Counted from the stretch's first letter, positions 35,400-45,953 are shown. The stretch: 64,000 nt of DNA from Sphingobacterium sp. ML3W (GCF_029542085.1 NZ_CP107036.1:2108001-2172000), one strand, 5' to 3'. Translations and numbers: made by a program. The notes: generated by a model from the letters alone, not told the origin.

Positions 35400-37580
35400 T
35401 TAAAATTGCCCTTTCAAATTAGCAACCCTTATTTTAAATATCTCTAGTTCTTTTTGCTGTTGATTGATAAAGGAGTTTTCTGTCAATTTCCCAACCACTA
35501 TATCGCGTTCTTCATCATTGGCATACACCATATTCTTGAACGGATTTTTGTAATCTTTAGCGCGGGATTTATAGATCTGCTCGCCTATCCAGATTCGGTG
35601 TCCCAAAGCCTGATCCAACAAAGATACAATTTTATCTCTGGATATTTCCATACCTTCCAAAGTCAGAATTTCAATCAGTGACAATAAGGCATGCTTTCGT
35701 TTATCCAATGGATAGTCCTTGCTACGCTCGTGATAAAACTCATGAATATCGTCCCAGGAGTCTATCTTTTTGGACTTGATATCATCCAGAAAAATCTGCA
35801 ATGCAGTACTTTCGATAAGCTGTCCACCGATATTTTCCCAGTTTGTCCGTTGTTCACCGGCAAGGCTCGCAATGATATCATCTAGTGATCGTCCTTCCTC
35901 CAATGCATCCATCAAGTGCAAAACACCATAATACTTGATAAATGAACGATAAAGATGATAGGCCTCACCAACTTTTTGAATCACTGTAGGTCGGCGTGAA
36001 TTTTCCGCTCCGGATAAAACAATCGTCTTATCTTTTAGATCAATATTGTTGGCAAGCAAGGCTCGCCCTGCCACAATGCGTTCCTCCCTTGTCTTATCCT
36101 CTTCCTGTTGAAGGCTTTCCGATACTGCAAAGGCAAGTGTTTCCATTCCGGCAAACATCTCATTGACGGTATCAGGAGCCAACATAGCGTACTCAAAATA
36201 TTGATTTTTAAAATGTCTATTGTCCCGAGCTTCATACTTATTGGCATTACGCACTAAGGCGTACATATTATACATAAACCAATACCCTGGGATAAGTACA
36301 AGCCGATCGTGCTGTACATCGTTGCTTACCAACGTAAAAGGCAGTTGGATATCCAGCTCGTGTAAAAAGTCACCCTTGACAATTAAACAGTAAGAGGCAA
36401 ATCTCGAGTTGTGTTTGAGGCTTACACATAAGCCCGGCCAGAAACCGCGTCCTGCGATAATCTCACCATCAGCTGCCCTAGAATTGTGGTTTGACCCGAC
36501 AGTAGCCCCAGCCGCCATATTACTTTGTCCCATCACCAATGCGGCACATAGGAATGAATTATTATGGTGTTGTTCATGTGCCGGAAAAATTAGGGAATTG
36601 AGCACTTCACAACAGGATATCGTCGAATTATCACCCAGATAAGAATTGATCAACCGTGCGCCATATTTCAGTTGCGAATAAGAGGCCAAAATAAAACGTA
36701 CCGCTTTGACTCCATAGAATATACGGCAACCGTAGCCAATAATACCATTAACCAGCTCACAGCCCTCACCAATTTGGGTATAGGATTCCTGTGATGAGTT
36801 AACAGTTACATTCTTCAGCTTATTCACCCCTTTGATGTAGGCATCGGTACCAATCTTCACATTTTTGATCGTGAATGTATTTTTGATAACGCAGCGATCA
36901 CCGATCTGACTATAATATCCCCGTTGTGTACCGATTTTTTGGTCGGTCAGCTCTTCAAAACGATGTTGTAGCTTCCGATCATGGCGATTTCGTGTCCACA
37001 GATAGACATCTGCCGCCTGCATCCCATCAAAAGGATACACCGAGCGTGCACCGTTTTCGTTGCAGAGCTCCAATTGAATACGTTTACCCGATTCTTCACC
37101 ATCACGTAGAATTCCATTTCCAAATTTAGCGGTGCTACCGGTCTCCATCTCCTTGATTTGACTCAACAGCACTTCATTACCCACAATAAAATAGGATAAA
37201 TAACCGATATGATGTACAGCCACATCATCGCCAAAATCAGAACTGATAATGGTCGAATGATATAAACCGATGGGAAGTTGCAGGTTACGGTATTCCAAAT
37301 AGCTGGGGTTGAGATTTCCGATGCGCACCAAACCATAGAATTTACAACCTTGGATTTGCTTGGGATCGAAGACTGCTGACACCTTTACCCTGGACCAGTC
37401 GCTCGACCAATTGCCATTGGCGATCAGCTCCTGAACCTCATTTGCTGTAAGGTCACGGTAATCATTGCGTGGATTCTGCTGAAAACGCAGGGTGTACTCA
37501 TCCTGCCCTTCCCGGAGAAATTCATTTGGGATAAAATCATATCCCAAATGCTCCAAAGGTCTTTTCTTTAACACACTCAT
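35400..37580 (-). CDS. DUF4954 family protein, left-handed beta-helix
   Basis: A 726-residue protein of the uncharacterised DUF4954 family. The middle part (about residues 230-400) has hexapeptide-like repeats of a left-handed beta-helix (IGTDAYIKG, IGEGCELVNGIIGYGCRIFYG, LGDNSTISCCEVLNS), the fold of sugar-nucleotide acyl- and nucleotidyl-transferases. The C-terminal third is helical and charged. It lies 8 bases after glmS on the same strand, which suggests a role near UDP-GlcNAc metabolism. No catalytic residues could be assigned. Confidence 0.88.
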   Translation of the reverse strand: MSVLKKRPLEHLGYDFIPNEFLREGQDEYTLRFQQNPRNDYRDLTANEVQELIANGNWSSDWSRVKVSAVFDPKQIQGCKFYGLVRIGNLNPSYLEYRNLQLPIGLYHSTIISSDFGDDVAVHHIGYLSYFIVGNEVLLSQIKEMETGSTAKFGNGILRDGEESGKRIQLELCNENGARSVYPFDGMQAADVYLWTRNRHDRKLQHRFEELTDQKIGTQRGYYSQIGDRCVIKNTFTIKNVKIGTDAYIKGVNKLKNVTVNSSQESYTQIGEGCELVNGIIGYGCRIFYGVKAVRFILASYSQLKYGARLINSYLGDNSTISCCEVLNSLIFPAHEQHHNNSFLCAALVMGQSNMAAGATVGSNHNSRAADGEIIAGRGFWPGLCVSLKHNSRFASYCLIVKGDFLHELDIQLPFTLVSNDVQHDRLVLIPGYWFMYNMYALVRNANKYEARDNRHFKNQYFEYAMLAPDTVNEMFAGMETLAFAVSESLQQEEDKTREERIVAGRALLANNIDLKDKTIVLSGAENSRRPTVIQKVGEAYHLYRSFIKYYGVLHLMDALEEGRSLDDIIASLAGEQRTNWENIGGQLIESTALQIFLDDIKSKKIDSWDDIHEFYHERSKDYPLDKRKHALLSLIEILTLEGMEISRDKIVSLLDQALGHRIWIGEQIYKSRAKDYKNPFKNMVYANDEERDIVVGKLTENSFINQQQKELEIFKIRVANLKGQF

Positions 37581-37588
37581 ACGCCTCC

Positions 37589-39430
37589 CTATTCTACTGT
37601 GACAGATTTGGCGAGATTACGAGGTTTGTCAACATCTAATCCTAACTCCACACCAATATAATAAGACAATAACTGCAAAGGAACAACAGAGATTAAAGGA
37701 GCAATAATCTCATCTGCCTCTGGAATTTCCATAAAGTCATCCGACAGCTCTTCGGAAACGGCGTCACCTCTTGTGACTACAGAAATAATTTTCCCTTTCC
37801 TTGCTTTTATCTCCTGGATGTTGGAGACAATCTTTTCATGATAGGCATCCTTCGTTGCGACGAATACAACAGGTAGATTCTCATCGACCAAAGCAATAGG
37901 GCCATGTTTCATCTCTGCTGCAGGATAGCCTTCGGCATGAATATAAGAGATCTCTTTGAGCTTTAGCGCACCTTCCAGGGCAACCGGGAAGTTATACCCT
38001 CTACCAAGAAACAGGAAATCCCTTGCGTCTTTATATTTTTTTGCAATTTGTTGGATCTTTTCGATCTGCGTATCCAATATCCACTCAACCTTTTCAGGAA
38101 CTGCATGCAATTCCTCCGATAGTTTCAGAAAGCGTTCTTCCGAAATCGTTCCTTTTAAGGCTGCAATTTTTAATGCGATCAGATTTAGGACAGTTAGCTG
38201 TGCGGTAAAAGCTTTGGTACTTGCCACACCGATTTCAGGTCCAGCATGTGTATAAGCTCCTGCATCAGAAAGACGGGCGATTGAAGATCCAACGACATTA
38301 ACGACACCAAGAATGATGGCACCCTGCTTTTTCGCATTTTCCAGCGCCACCAACGTGTCCGCAGTCTCACCGCTTTGTGAAATAGCCAAAATTACATCTC
38401 CAGGATGGATCACAGGATTCCGGTAACGGAACTCCGAAGCATACTCCACCTCAACATTAATGCGGCATAATTCTTCAATCACATATTCGGCAATCAAGCC
38501 AGCATGCCAACTCGTACCACAGGCAACAATGACAATACGATTGGTGCTGCTAATTTCATTCGCATACTTCTCAATTCCACTCAGAATAATTTGCTTCGCT
38601 TGCAGATCCAGACGCCCACGCATCGAATCGTAGATGGTATGTGGCTGTTCGAAGATCTCCTTTAGCATAAAGTGATCGTAACCACCTTTTTCAATAGCCG
38701 ATAACTCCAGATCCAATTTTTGGATGTACGGTGTAATCCGTTCATTTCCTAAATTCTTGAGGATTAGTTCATCGGGCGTGATAATCGCAAGTTCATAATC
38801 ATTGATGTAAACAACTTCTTTGGTATAAGCTAACATCGGCGAAGCATCTGAACCCAAGAAATGTTCATTTTTACCTATTCCAATTACCAGGGGACTTCCC
38901 TTTCTTGCCGCAATAATCCGATCTGGATGACCAGCCTCCAATACAAGGATCACATAGGCACCAACAACCCTTTTTAAGGCAATACGGATCGCCTCCTCCA
39001 GGGAGCACTCATTTTGTAACTGGATTTCTTCGATAAAGTTCACGAGCACTTCAGTATCCGTATCACTTTTGAATTGGTAGCCTTTGCTAATTAATTCTGC
39101 TTTTAGGGAAGCATAGTTTTCGATGATACCATTATGGATCATTGCAATGCGTCCACTATTTGAATAATGCGGATGGGCATTGCGGTCAGAAGGTTCACCA
39201 TGGGTGGCCCAACGCGTATGCCCTATTCCTGTTGTTGATTGGAGATCCTGACCGTAAACGAATTCTTCTAGATTCACTACTTTGCCGGTCTTTTTGTAAA
39301 CATCAACCTGTTCACCTTTGTGCAGTGCCACTCCCGCACTGTCATATCCACGGTATTCTAATTTTTTCAATCCATCAATGACGATACCATACGCCTGACG
39401 GTAACCTGTGTATCCTACAATTCCACACAT
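37589..39430 (-). CDS. glmS: Glutamine-fructose-6-phosphate aminotransferase (isomerising)
   Basis: Makes glucosamine-6-phosphate from fructose-6-phosphate and glutamine, the entry to UDP-GlcNAc. The start is set by MCGIVGYTG at 39430, where Cys2 must become the N-terminal nucleophile; upstream in-frame codons to 39499 are not used. 613 residues: an N-terminal glutamine amidotransferase domain with TRWATHG, then two SIS sugar-isomerase domains (CGTSWHAG, SQSGETADT, LGRGYNFPVALEGALKLKEI in blocks), ending in the conserved LAKSVTVE. No glmS ribozyme is recognisable upstream. Confidence 0.98.
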   Translation of the reverse strand: MCGIVGYTGYRQAYGIVIDGLKKLEYRGYDSAGVALHKGEQVDVYKKTGKVVNLEEFVYGQDLQSTTGIGHTRWATHGEPSDRNAHPHYSNSGRIAMIHNGIIENYASLKAELISKGYQFKSDTDTEVLVNFIEEIQLQNECSLEEAIRIALKRVVGAYVILVLEAGHPDRIIAARKGSPLVIGIGKNEHFLGSDASPMLAYTKEVVYINDYELAIITPDELILKNLGNERITPYIQKLDLELSAIEKGGYDHFMLKEIFEQPHTIYDSMRGRLDLQAKQIILSGIEKYANEISSTNRIVIVACGTSWHAGLIAEYVIEELCRINVEVEYASEFRYRNPVIHPGDVILAISQSGETADTLVALENAKKQGAIILGVVNVVGSSIARLSDAGAYTHAGPEIGVASTKAFTAQLTVLNLIALKIAALKGTISEERFLKLSEELHAVPEKVEWILDTQIEKIQQIAKKYKDARDFLFLGRGYNFPVALEGALKLKEISYIHAEGYPAAEMKHGPIALVDENLPVVFVATKDAYHEKIVSNIQEIKARKGKIISVVTRGDAVSEELSDDFMEIPEADEIIAPLISVVPLQLLSYYIGVELGLDVDKPRNLAKSVTVE

Positions 39431-39530
39431 GCTTGTCTCAATTTTAAGTATATATATTTTGTTAATGCGGCCGCAATGTAATAAAAAATATTTACGCAAT
39501 CGATTGATTAACCTAAAATTAACACAAAAA

Positions 39531-39558
39531 AAAGGAGGCCAATAACTTAGCCTCCTTT
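39531..39558 (-). terminator. Intrinsic terminator of the second RND operon
   Basis: 9-bp stem AAAGGAGGC / GCCTCCTTT with a 10-base loop; on the minus strand followed by a T run. Confidence 0.85.
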
Positions 39559-39580
39559 CCTTTGTAAAATTGATTTATGT

Positions 39581-42500
39581 TTAATGTTCTGCTACATCAA
39601 CATGATCATAATCCTCTACAATCAATGCCTCATAGTCAGTTTTCTTCTTTTTACCAAAGCGGTCAAAGATCGAATATACGACCGGCACGACAACTAGGGT
39701 CAAGAATAGGGACGACAATAGACCACCAATGATAACGATTGCCAGACCTCTGTTCATATCGGCACCATCACCAGTAGCAATGGCAATTGGAATCATACCG
39801 AATACCATGGCAATTGTCGTCATCAAGATCGGACGAAGACGGGCATGGTTAGCAGCAACCAGTGCATCGTGTGTACTATCGCCAGCTTCTTTTCGATGGT
39901 TCGCAAAATCGACGAGCATGATCGCGTTCTTGGCCACCAAACCAATCAGCATGATAATACCCAAGATGGTAAAGATGTTCAACGTCTGATTACCCAATGC
40001 TAGGAACAATAAGGCACCGATAAAGGATAGTGGAATGGAGAACAATACCACAAAAGGTGTGATAAAGCTATCATATAGCGCCACCATCACAAGGTATACC
40101 AAGATAATTGAGGCCAATAATGCAATTCCCAATGTACCGAAACCTTCTGACTGATTTTCCATGTTACCACCCCAAATGAAGACGATTCCAGGTTTGCGTG
40201 GAAGCTTCTCAAATTGAGCCTGCCATTCCTGTGCTACAGTACCCATTGGTCTACCGATTGCCTGACCTTGGATAGATACCGCTGGCGATTTATCACGACG
40301 CTCCAATAAGGTAGGTCCTGAACCATAAGAAACTGTTGCAAATTGTTCCAATGAAATCGAAGCTCCCTTGCTATTGATAAATTTCAGGTCACGCACGTTA
40401 TCTATACTGGCACGACCACTTTCTGTATAGCGAATATTGATATCATATTCATTATCACCCGCTCTATATTTATTGTCCGTATTTCCAGAAAATGCGGTCT
40501 GCATCGTCATACCGACTGTGGATACGTTCAATCCCAAAGATGTCATCTTATCGCGGTCAATTTTCACATTGATCTCCGGGTTACCAGCTTCGGAGGTTAA
40601 CTTCACTCCTGCTGCTCCTGGAATCTTACGCAATTGATCTGCCGCTTTCTCCGCAAATTCTTGTGCATCTTCCACCGAAGAACCGATGATGGTCAATTTC
40701 AACGGTGCCTGTTCTGCCCCCATGATACCAACATTCACGGTTTTAATCTTGGCACCGATCAGCTTGTTTTCCAATTCACGTTTTAAAGTCGCAGAATACA
40801 CCTGAGAATTACCTTCAAAATTCTCCTTATCTAGAATAACGTGGATTTCAGATTTATAACGTGAACCTGTTGTGGAAGCCATACCATCCGAAGACTGCCC
40901 TACAGTGGTGATGATTTCTTTCACATCTGGCTTAGATTTAATATAAGCTTCGGCCTTTTGCGTCAATAAGTTGGTTTTCTCCAAAGAAGCATCTTTGTCC
41001 AATTCCAATTGGATGAAAAATTCCTTCCGGTCTATTCCTGGGAAGAAGTCCGAACCGATATAACCTTTGACCACAAGCATAAAAGAAGCAACCAATAAGC
41101 CTACTGCTAGTCCGAGTGTTGCCAATTTATTCATCCGGCTTTTTAGTGCCCAGACCAACAATCCGGATACCCAATGTGTAAATGCATTCAGACCACTTTC
41201 AAATCCATGAATGATACGTCCAAAGAAGGAGGTTTTGCTCAAATGTTCCAGTTTTCCGAAACGAGAATATAACCAGGGAACAACGGTAAATGAAACAAGC
41301 AAGGACAGCAAAGTGGAAATAATTACGGTCACACAAAACTGAGCAAGGATGTTTGCCACCAAACCAGTTGACATTGCAATCGGCAAAAACACCACCACGA
41401 TAACCAAGGTAATCGCTGTTACTGTAAACCCGATCTCTGAGGCTCCATCAAATGCCGCGCGCACTTTATTTTTTCCCATCTCCATGTGACGGTGGATATT
41501 CTCGATAACAACGATCGCATCATCCACCAGAATACCTACAACCAGTGATAGTCCCAATAAAGACATCAAGTTTAGGGTATAGCCCATCAGCAACAAACCA
41601 ATAAATGTCGCGATCAGTGATAATGGAATCGCAACCATGGTAATCGCAGCATTACGCAAACTCTGCAAGAAGAACAACATGATAAAACCTACCAGGGCAA
41701 TCGCAATCATCAAGTCATGGATTACGTTATTGGCAGCATTCAATGTAAAATCAGAAGAGTCATTTGCGACAAGAATCTTGATCTTGTTGCTTGCATAATC
41801 TTTTTCCACCTGCCCAATTGTCTTTTTAACGCCTTCAGATACAGCTACTGCATTGGCATCAGATTGTTTAAAGACTTGTAACAAGATGGTGTTCTGACGA
41901 TCCAAACGAGCCACCTTCTCAATTTCTTTGATTCCATCCTGCACATCAGCAATATCGCGCAAATAGATCTGCACACCTGCTGGCGTCGTAATCGGTAGAT
42001 TACGTAATTCTTCGATCGAAGTTACTTTACCCGCCAAACGGATTGTTGTTCTGTTGTCACGTGTACTTACGTTACCTGTTGGAAAATCAAGATTGGAGGA
42101 AGCAACAGTCTGTTGTACCTGAGCGATTGTTAAGCCATAGCCTTCAATTTTCTTAGGATCTACAGAAATCTGAATTTCACGCTCCTCACCCCCGATCATA
42201 TCCACTTTGGCTACCCCATTGATCCGTGCGAAAACTGGCTGGATCTTATTGTCCAATAAGTCATACAATTCTTTTTCGGATAAGTTTGATGTTACCGCCA
42301 GACTCATGATCGCAACATCATCCAAAGAGAATTTGGATAAGGATGGTGTTTTTACATCATCCGGCAGATCGTTGACAACCGCATTGATCTTCCGTTGCGC
42401 ATCAGTGAGCAGGAAGTTGACATCCGCACCGTTATTTAAGGTAATCATTACAATGGATACCCCTTCGAGGGAAGTCGACTCTACTTTCTTAATACTCTCC

Positions 42501-42721
42501 AGCGAGGAAATCGCATCTTCAATTTTTTTGGTAACAGAGCTTTCCACCTCAGCAGGCGATGCTCCCGGATAGACAGTCTGCACCGTGATTACGTTGATCT
42601 CAAATTTAGGGACTAACTCGTACCCCAACTGAGTATAAGAAAACAACCCACCTAATGTCAGTATTATAAATAATACGATAATTATACTGGGACGTTTTAT
42701 CGATATTTCGGTAATTTTCAT
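39581..42721 (-). CDS. RND-family efflux pump, inner-membrane subunit (second system)
   Basis: A 1046-residue proton-driven transporter. Standard RND architecture; the relay aspartates are Asp400 and Asp401 in GILVDDAIVVIEN, and the second half has LIGLVAKNAIMLVDFANHRKEAG in blocks. It differs clearly in sequence from the pump at 7906-10989, so the two are distant paralogues. Gene order on the minus strand is tetR, tolC, adaptor, pump. Substrates unknown. Confidence 0.95.
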   Translation of the reverse strand: MKITEISIKRPSIIIVLFIILTLGGLFSYTQLGYELVPKFEINVITVQTVYPGASPAEVESSVTKKIEDAISSLESIKKVESTSLEGVSIVMITLNNGADVNFLLTDAQRKINAVVNDLPDDVKTPSLSKFSLDDVAIMSLAVTSNLSEKELYDLLDNKIQPVFARINGVAKVDMIGGEEREIQISVDPKKIEGYGLTIAQVQQTVASSNLDFPTGNVSTRDNRTTIRLAGKVTSIEELRNLPITTPAGVQIYLRDIADVQDGIKEIEKVARLDRQNTILLQVFKQSDANAVAVSEGVKKTIGQVEKDYASNKIKILVANDSSDFTLNAANNVIHDLMIAIALVGFIMLFFLQSLRNAAITMVAIPLSLIATFIGLLLMGYTLNLMSLLGLSLVVGILVDDAIVVIENIHRHMEMGKNKVRAAFDGASEIGFTVTAITLVIVVVFLPIAMSTGLVANILAQFCVTVIISTLLSLLVSFTVVPWLYSRFGKLEHLSKTSFFGRIIHGFESGLNAFTHWVSGLLVWALKSRMNKLATLGLAVGLLVASFMLVVKGYIGSDFFPGIDRKEFFIQLELDKDASLEKTNLLTQKAEAYIKSKPDVKEIITTVGQSSDGMASTTGSRYKSEIHVILDKENFEGNSQVYSATLKRELENKLIGAKIKTVNVGIMGAEQAPLKLTIIGSSVEDAQEFAEKAADQLRKIPGAAGVKLTSEAGNPEINVKIDRDKMTSLGLNVSTVGMTMQTAFSGNTDNKYRAGDNEYDINIRYTESGRASIDNVRDLKFINSKGASISLEQFATVSYGSGPTLLERRDKSPAVSIQGQAIGRPMGTVAQEWQAQFEKLPRKPGIVFIWGGNMENQSEGFGTLGIALLASIILVYLVMVALYDSFITPFVVLFSIPLSFIGALLFLALGNQTLNIFTILGIIMLIGLVAKNAIMLVDFANHRKEAGDSTHDALVAANHARLRPILMTTIAMVFGMIPIAIATGDGADMNRGLAIVIIGGLLSSLFLTLVVVPVVYSIFDRFGKKKKTDYEALIVEDYDHVDVAEH

Positions 42722-42786
42722 TAGAATTATTTGTTTTTAATGGTCATGAAACCACGACTTCATTTGCTACTGGTTTTCAGTATACA

Positions 42787-43842
42787 TTATTTAATAATTT
42801 CAACAGGGCTCTGATCAAACAAATTGATTTGACCCGAAACAATCACTTGATCGCCATTTTGTAGGCCACCCAAGATTTCAATGTGATCACCAAAGTTTCT
42901 TCCGGATTTCACATTGGTTTCGATTGCTTTACCATTTTTAAGCACGAATATTTTATTATCACTCACACTACCCACAAATGCATTGCGAGGTACGATCAAC
43001 GTATTACCGGCAACCCCTTCCCCAAACATTGCTGTACCATACATACCGGCACGCAATTGGTTTGATGAGTTGTTCACTTCGATTTCTACCGGGAAATTCA
43101 AACTTCCATCAGATTTAGGAGCAATAAATGTCACCTTACCTGTGAATCTTTGGTCTGCATACACACTTGCTGATACATCAACAGACTGACCAACTCGTAA
43201 CGTAGCAACATTTTTCTCATCGACATTCACACGTAATTTTAAGGTACCAACATTTACGATATCAAAAGCCGCTGTTCCAGGACTTACATAAGCGCCTGGT
43301 TCAATTTTACGTGAATTGACTACTCCAGCCACAGATGTTTTGATTGTCACATCCCCAGCATTCAGTTTAGCTGAACGTAGGCTATTTTTCGCACTTTCCA
43401 ATTTCAACTTTACTTCATCTACTTTTTGCTGTGTGACACCGCCTGTTAAAAAAGCATTCTCATGACGTTTCATATCGGCCAAAGCATTATCATAAGATGC
43501 CTGCGCGTTTGCGACATTCACATTTAGCTTGTCACCTTCTATAATAGCCAATGTCTGACCAACACTCACATGTGCACCCTCGTCTACTAATACACGGACA
43601 ACACGTCCTGCAGTTTCTGCACCGACCGTCACTTCCTGTTTAGGCTCGAACGTTCCGTTAGCGATGTAACGTAAGTCCATTGAGCTTACTTTCGCAGTGT
43701 CAATACGGACCGCGATAGCCGCATTTGTCTTAGCAACTTCTGCTGTTTCGGCTTCATTTTTCTTTTTATTTTTGTTCAGCACAAAAAATATACCTGCCAA
43801 CCCGGCAGCAATAATCAATAAGGTAATAATTCCGCGTTTCAT
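42787..43842 (-). CDS. RND efflux periplasmic adaptor (second system)
   Basis: 351 residues: N-terminal membrane segment (about residues 4-22), lipoyl halves GAETAGRVVRVLVDEGAHV and TSVAGVVNSRKIEPGAYV, an intervening coiled coil, and a C-terminal barrel domain. It connects the pump with the TolC protein of the same operon. The gap to the pump gene is 65 bases, longer than in the first RND operon. Confidence 0.93.
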   Translation of the reverse strand: MKRGIITLLIIAAGLAGIFFVLNKNKKKNEAETAEVAKTNAAIAVRIDTAKVSSMDLRYIANGTFEPKQEVTVGAETAGRVVRVLVDEGAHVSVGQTLAIIEGDKLNVNVANAQASYDNALADMKRHENAFLTGGVTQQKVDEVKLKLESAKNSLRSAKLNAGDVTIKTSVAGVVNSRKIEPGAYVSPGTAAFDIVNVGTLKLRVNVDEKNVATLRVGQSVDVSASVYADQRFTGKVTFIAPKSDGSLNFPVEIEVNNSSNQLRAGMYGTAMFGEGVAGNTLIVPRNAFVGSVSDNKIFVLKNGKAIETNVKSGRNFGDHIEILGGLQNGDQVIVSGQINLFDQSPVEIIK

Positions 43843-43856
43843 ATAGTTGTAGTCAA

Positions 43857-45173
43857 TTATTCTTTAATTAATGATTTCAGTTCACCATTTGCCTTTATAA
43901 TCTGTACTTCGGCAACCTTATAATTCAATAAGCTGGTATTTAAATTGTTTTCAGCATCTGCCAAGGCTTTCTCAGCATCCAATAGCTCCGTCAATGTTGC
44001 GAGTCCGTTGTTAAAATTATTTTGCGTATCACTCAAAACATCCTTCGCTAATACTACATTGCGACGGTTATTATCAATATTCAATAAGCTGATCTTAACC
44101 TGCGATCTTGCATTCTCTTTTGCCAAATTCAGGCCAAGCTTTGTATCTTCCAAATCTACCTCGGCCTGTCTGATCTGAATATCTGCCTGATTGATTTTCG
44201 CTTTAGTAGTTCCACCTGTGAAAATTGGAACAGAAAGGTTTAAACCAATGCTCGATGTTTTAGGCCAATTGAAACTGCTACCAATTGGAAAACCTTTACC
44301 AAAACCATTAAAACCAAAATCACCACCTAAAGATAGCTTTGGGTAAAGATCTGCAACTTTAGATTTTTTATTGAGTTGATACAATTCAATTTGCTTTTTA
44401 GCCAACTGCACCTCTGTGCGATTTTCAACATTGGCAGTTTCCGCAGTTAGTGCTGGATTCAGTTCGAATGTTTCTTTCGACAGCTCAATATCCTCTTCAA
44501 TTGGCTTACCGATTGCGAATTTCAAGGCATTCTCTTTAATCTGCACTGAATTTAATGATTGTTGCCGTTGTGCTTCCAGATTATTGACATTAACAACCAG
44601 CCGATCCAGATCAATTCGCTTGGCCAATCCTGCATTGACCATTCCCTCGGTTACATTCTTTGTTTTTGTTGTACTTTCAAGATTATTCTCGATTGTCTGT
44701 AGTTTCAGATGCTCCTGATAAATTTCATAATACGCATTTGCCACTTTTTCGATGACCTGCTCATCCGTCAGCTGTGCATTGATTTGGTAAAACTCTTTCG
44801 TTGTCTTTGCTGCTTTTAAACCGGTAAATAGCGATTGATTAAACAGTTGTTGATTCAGTGAGACCATCGCCGTCGAATTCCAGGGCTGCCCCATTTTGAT
44901 TGTTTGCGTCTGCCCACCTGCTTCCAATACCATTTCCGGAATCAAAACATTATACTTTAAGGATCCGTTCGCTGTAATTTGTGGCAATGCACCACCTCTG
45001 ACTTCATCAATTTGATATTGGGCATTTTCTAAATCCAATTTAGCTTTTTTAGCTTCCTTTTTATTCTGCAAAGCAAATTTGATCGCATCACTTAGGCTTA
45101 ATTGCTGCTGTGCATGACTTTGGAAAACCATCGTACCTAATAAAAGGCTGGCTAGTATTCTGATTGTTTTCAT
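43857..45173 (-). CDS. TolC-family outer-membrane efflux channel (second system)
   Basis: 438 residues with a signal peptide (FQSHAQ) and the LSLSDAIKFALQNKKEAKKAKLDLENAQYQ start typical of TolC homologues in blocks. The second helical repeat ends in LATLTELLDAEKALADAENN. It follows the tetR gene by 28 bases and precedes the adaptor by 14, so all four genes form one operon. Confidence 0.94.
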   Translation of the reverse strand: MKTIRILASLLLGTMVFQSHAQQQLSLSDAIKFALQNKKEAKKAKLDLENAQYQIDEVRGGALPQITANGSLKYNVLIPEMVLEAGGQTQTIKMGQPWNSTAMVSLNQQLFNQSLFTGLKAAKTTKEFYQINAQLTDEQVIEKVANAYYEIYQEHLKLQTIENNLESTTKTKNVTEGMVNAGLAKRIDLDRLVVNVNNLEAQRQQSLNSVQIKENALKFAIGKPIEEDIELSKETFELNPALTAETANVENRTEVQLAKKQIELYQLNKKSKVADLYPKLSLGGDFGFNGFGKGFPIGSSFNWPKTSSIGLNLSVPIFTGGTTKAKINQADIQIRQAEVDLEDTKLGLNLAKENARSQVKISLLNIDNNRRNVVLAKDVLSDTQNNFNNGLATLTELLDAEKALADAENNLNTSLLNYKVAEVQIIKANGELKSLIKE

Positions 45174-45201
45174 TCCTAATTTATTTGTCCTAATTTTATA
45201 T

Positions 45202-45801
45202 CTACTTTTTATTTATACCATTAAAAAACAGCTTAGTAGCCAGTTTTTGTTTCTGTAAAACTTCATCAAAACGATCCTGATTTGGTATTCCAGAAATGAT
45301 ATCGGAAATATTGCACATCAGGGATAAACTTTTCATCAGTTCCACATAGATTTCAGCTGTCTCGTAGAGATGCTCTTCATTGAGTTCTCCTTTCTCCGCG
45401 CCAACCTTAAGTATCTCATAAAGCGCCTGTACGTCGCGATTGTGGAGACACTGGAAAAACTCTTGCATCGAAAGCCCTTTAATCCACTCCAGGTTTTCGT
45501 TCATATGCAAAATATAATACTTGCGTACAAAAGCATCCCGTAATTCCAAAATCTTCATGATCAGATCGTAGGTTATACCTTTATGCACAGCTACCAACTT
45601 CTCCTCCTCTTCTCTGTACTCATCCGTCAAACGTATAATAACATCCCGTATAAGTGCATTCTTCTCTGAGTAATAATAATATAAATTCGCTTTGGTGATT
45701 TTTATATCCTCCGCAATCTCATTCATTGTTGTCTTACTAAAACCATAATGCATAAAGCGTCTTATAGCAGCATCAATGATCTGGTCTTTTCTATCTTCCA
45801 T
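45202..45801 (-). CDS. TetR-family transcriptional regulator of the RND operon
   Basis: 199 residues; the N-terminal HTH is at about residues 8-54 (IIDAAIRRFMHYGFSKTTMNEIAEDIKITKANLYYYYSEK in blocks), followed by a helical ligand-binding domain. It is the first gene of the efflux operon, so autoregulation is expected, and a palindrome (45824-45843) lies just before its start. Confidence 0.93.
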   Translation of the reverse strand: MEDRKDQIIDAAIRRFMHYGFSKTTMNEIAEDIKITKANLYYYYSEKNALIRDVIIRLTDEYREEEEKLVAVHKGITYDLIMKILELRDAFVRKYYILHMNENLEWIKGLSMQEFFQCLHNRDVQALYEILKVGAEKGELNEEHLYETAEIYVELMKSLSLMCNISDIISGIPNQDRFDEVLQKQKLATKLFFNGINKK

Positions 45802-45823
45802 TCTTCAAAAAACTCCTTTCTAC

Positions 45824-45843
45824 TTTCTGACTTTTATCAGAAA
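45824..45843. promoter_or_regulatory. Candidate TetR operator
   Basis: Perfect 7-bp arms TTTCTGA / TCAGAAA separated by 6 bases, 23-42 bases upstream of the tetR ATG. Confidence 0.5.
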
Positions 45844-45926
45844 TTGTTCAAAAATATAAAAAGTAACTTCTCGTACAAAATATATTTTGAAATCGCTATT
45901 ATTTTGATATTTAGTTGACAACAAAA

Positions 45927-45953
45927 AAAGGCAAACTTTGGAAGTTTGCCTTT
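45927..45953 (-). terminator. Intrinsic terminator of the NrtR-type gene
   Basis: 12-bp perfect stem AAAGGCAAACTT / AAGTTTGCCTTT with a 3-base loop; followed by T on the minus strand. Confidence 0.88.

Noticed and set aside
39431-39499. Earlier start for glmS
   Set aside because: The enzyme needs Cys at position 2, which only the start at 39430 provides.
39431-39530. A glmS ribozyme upstream of glmS
   Set aside because: The region is too short and shows none of the conserved ribozyme segments.
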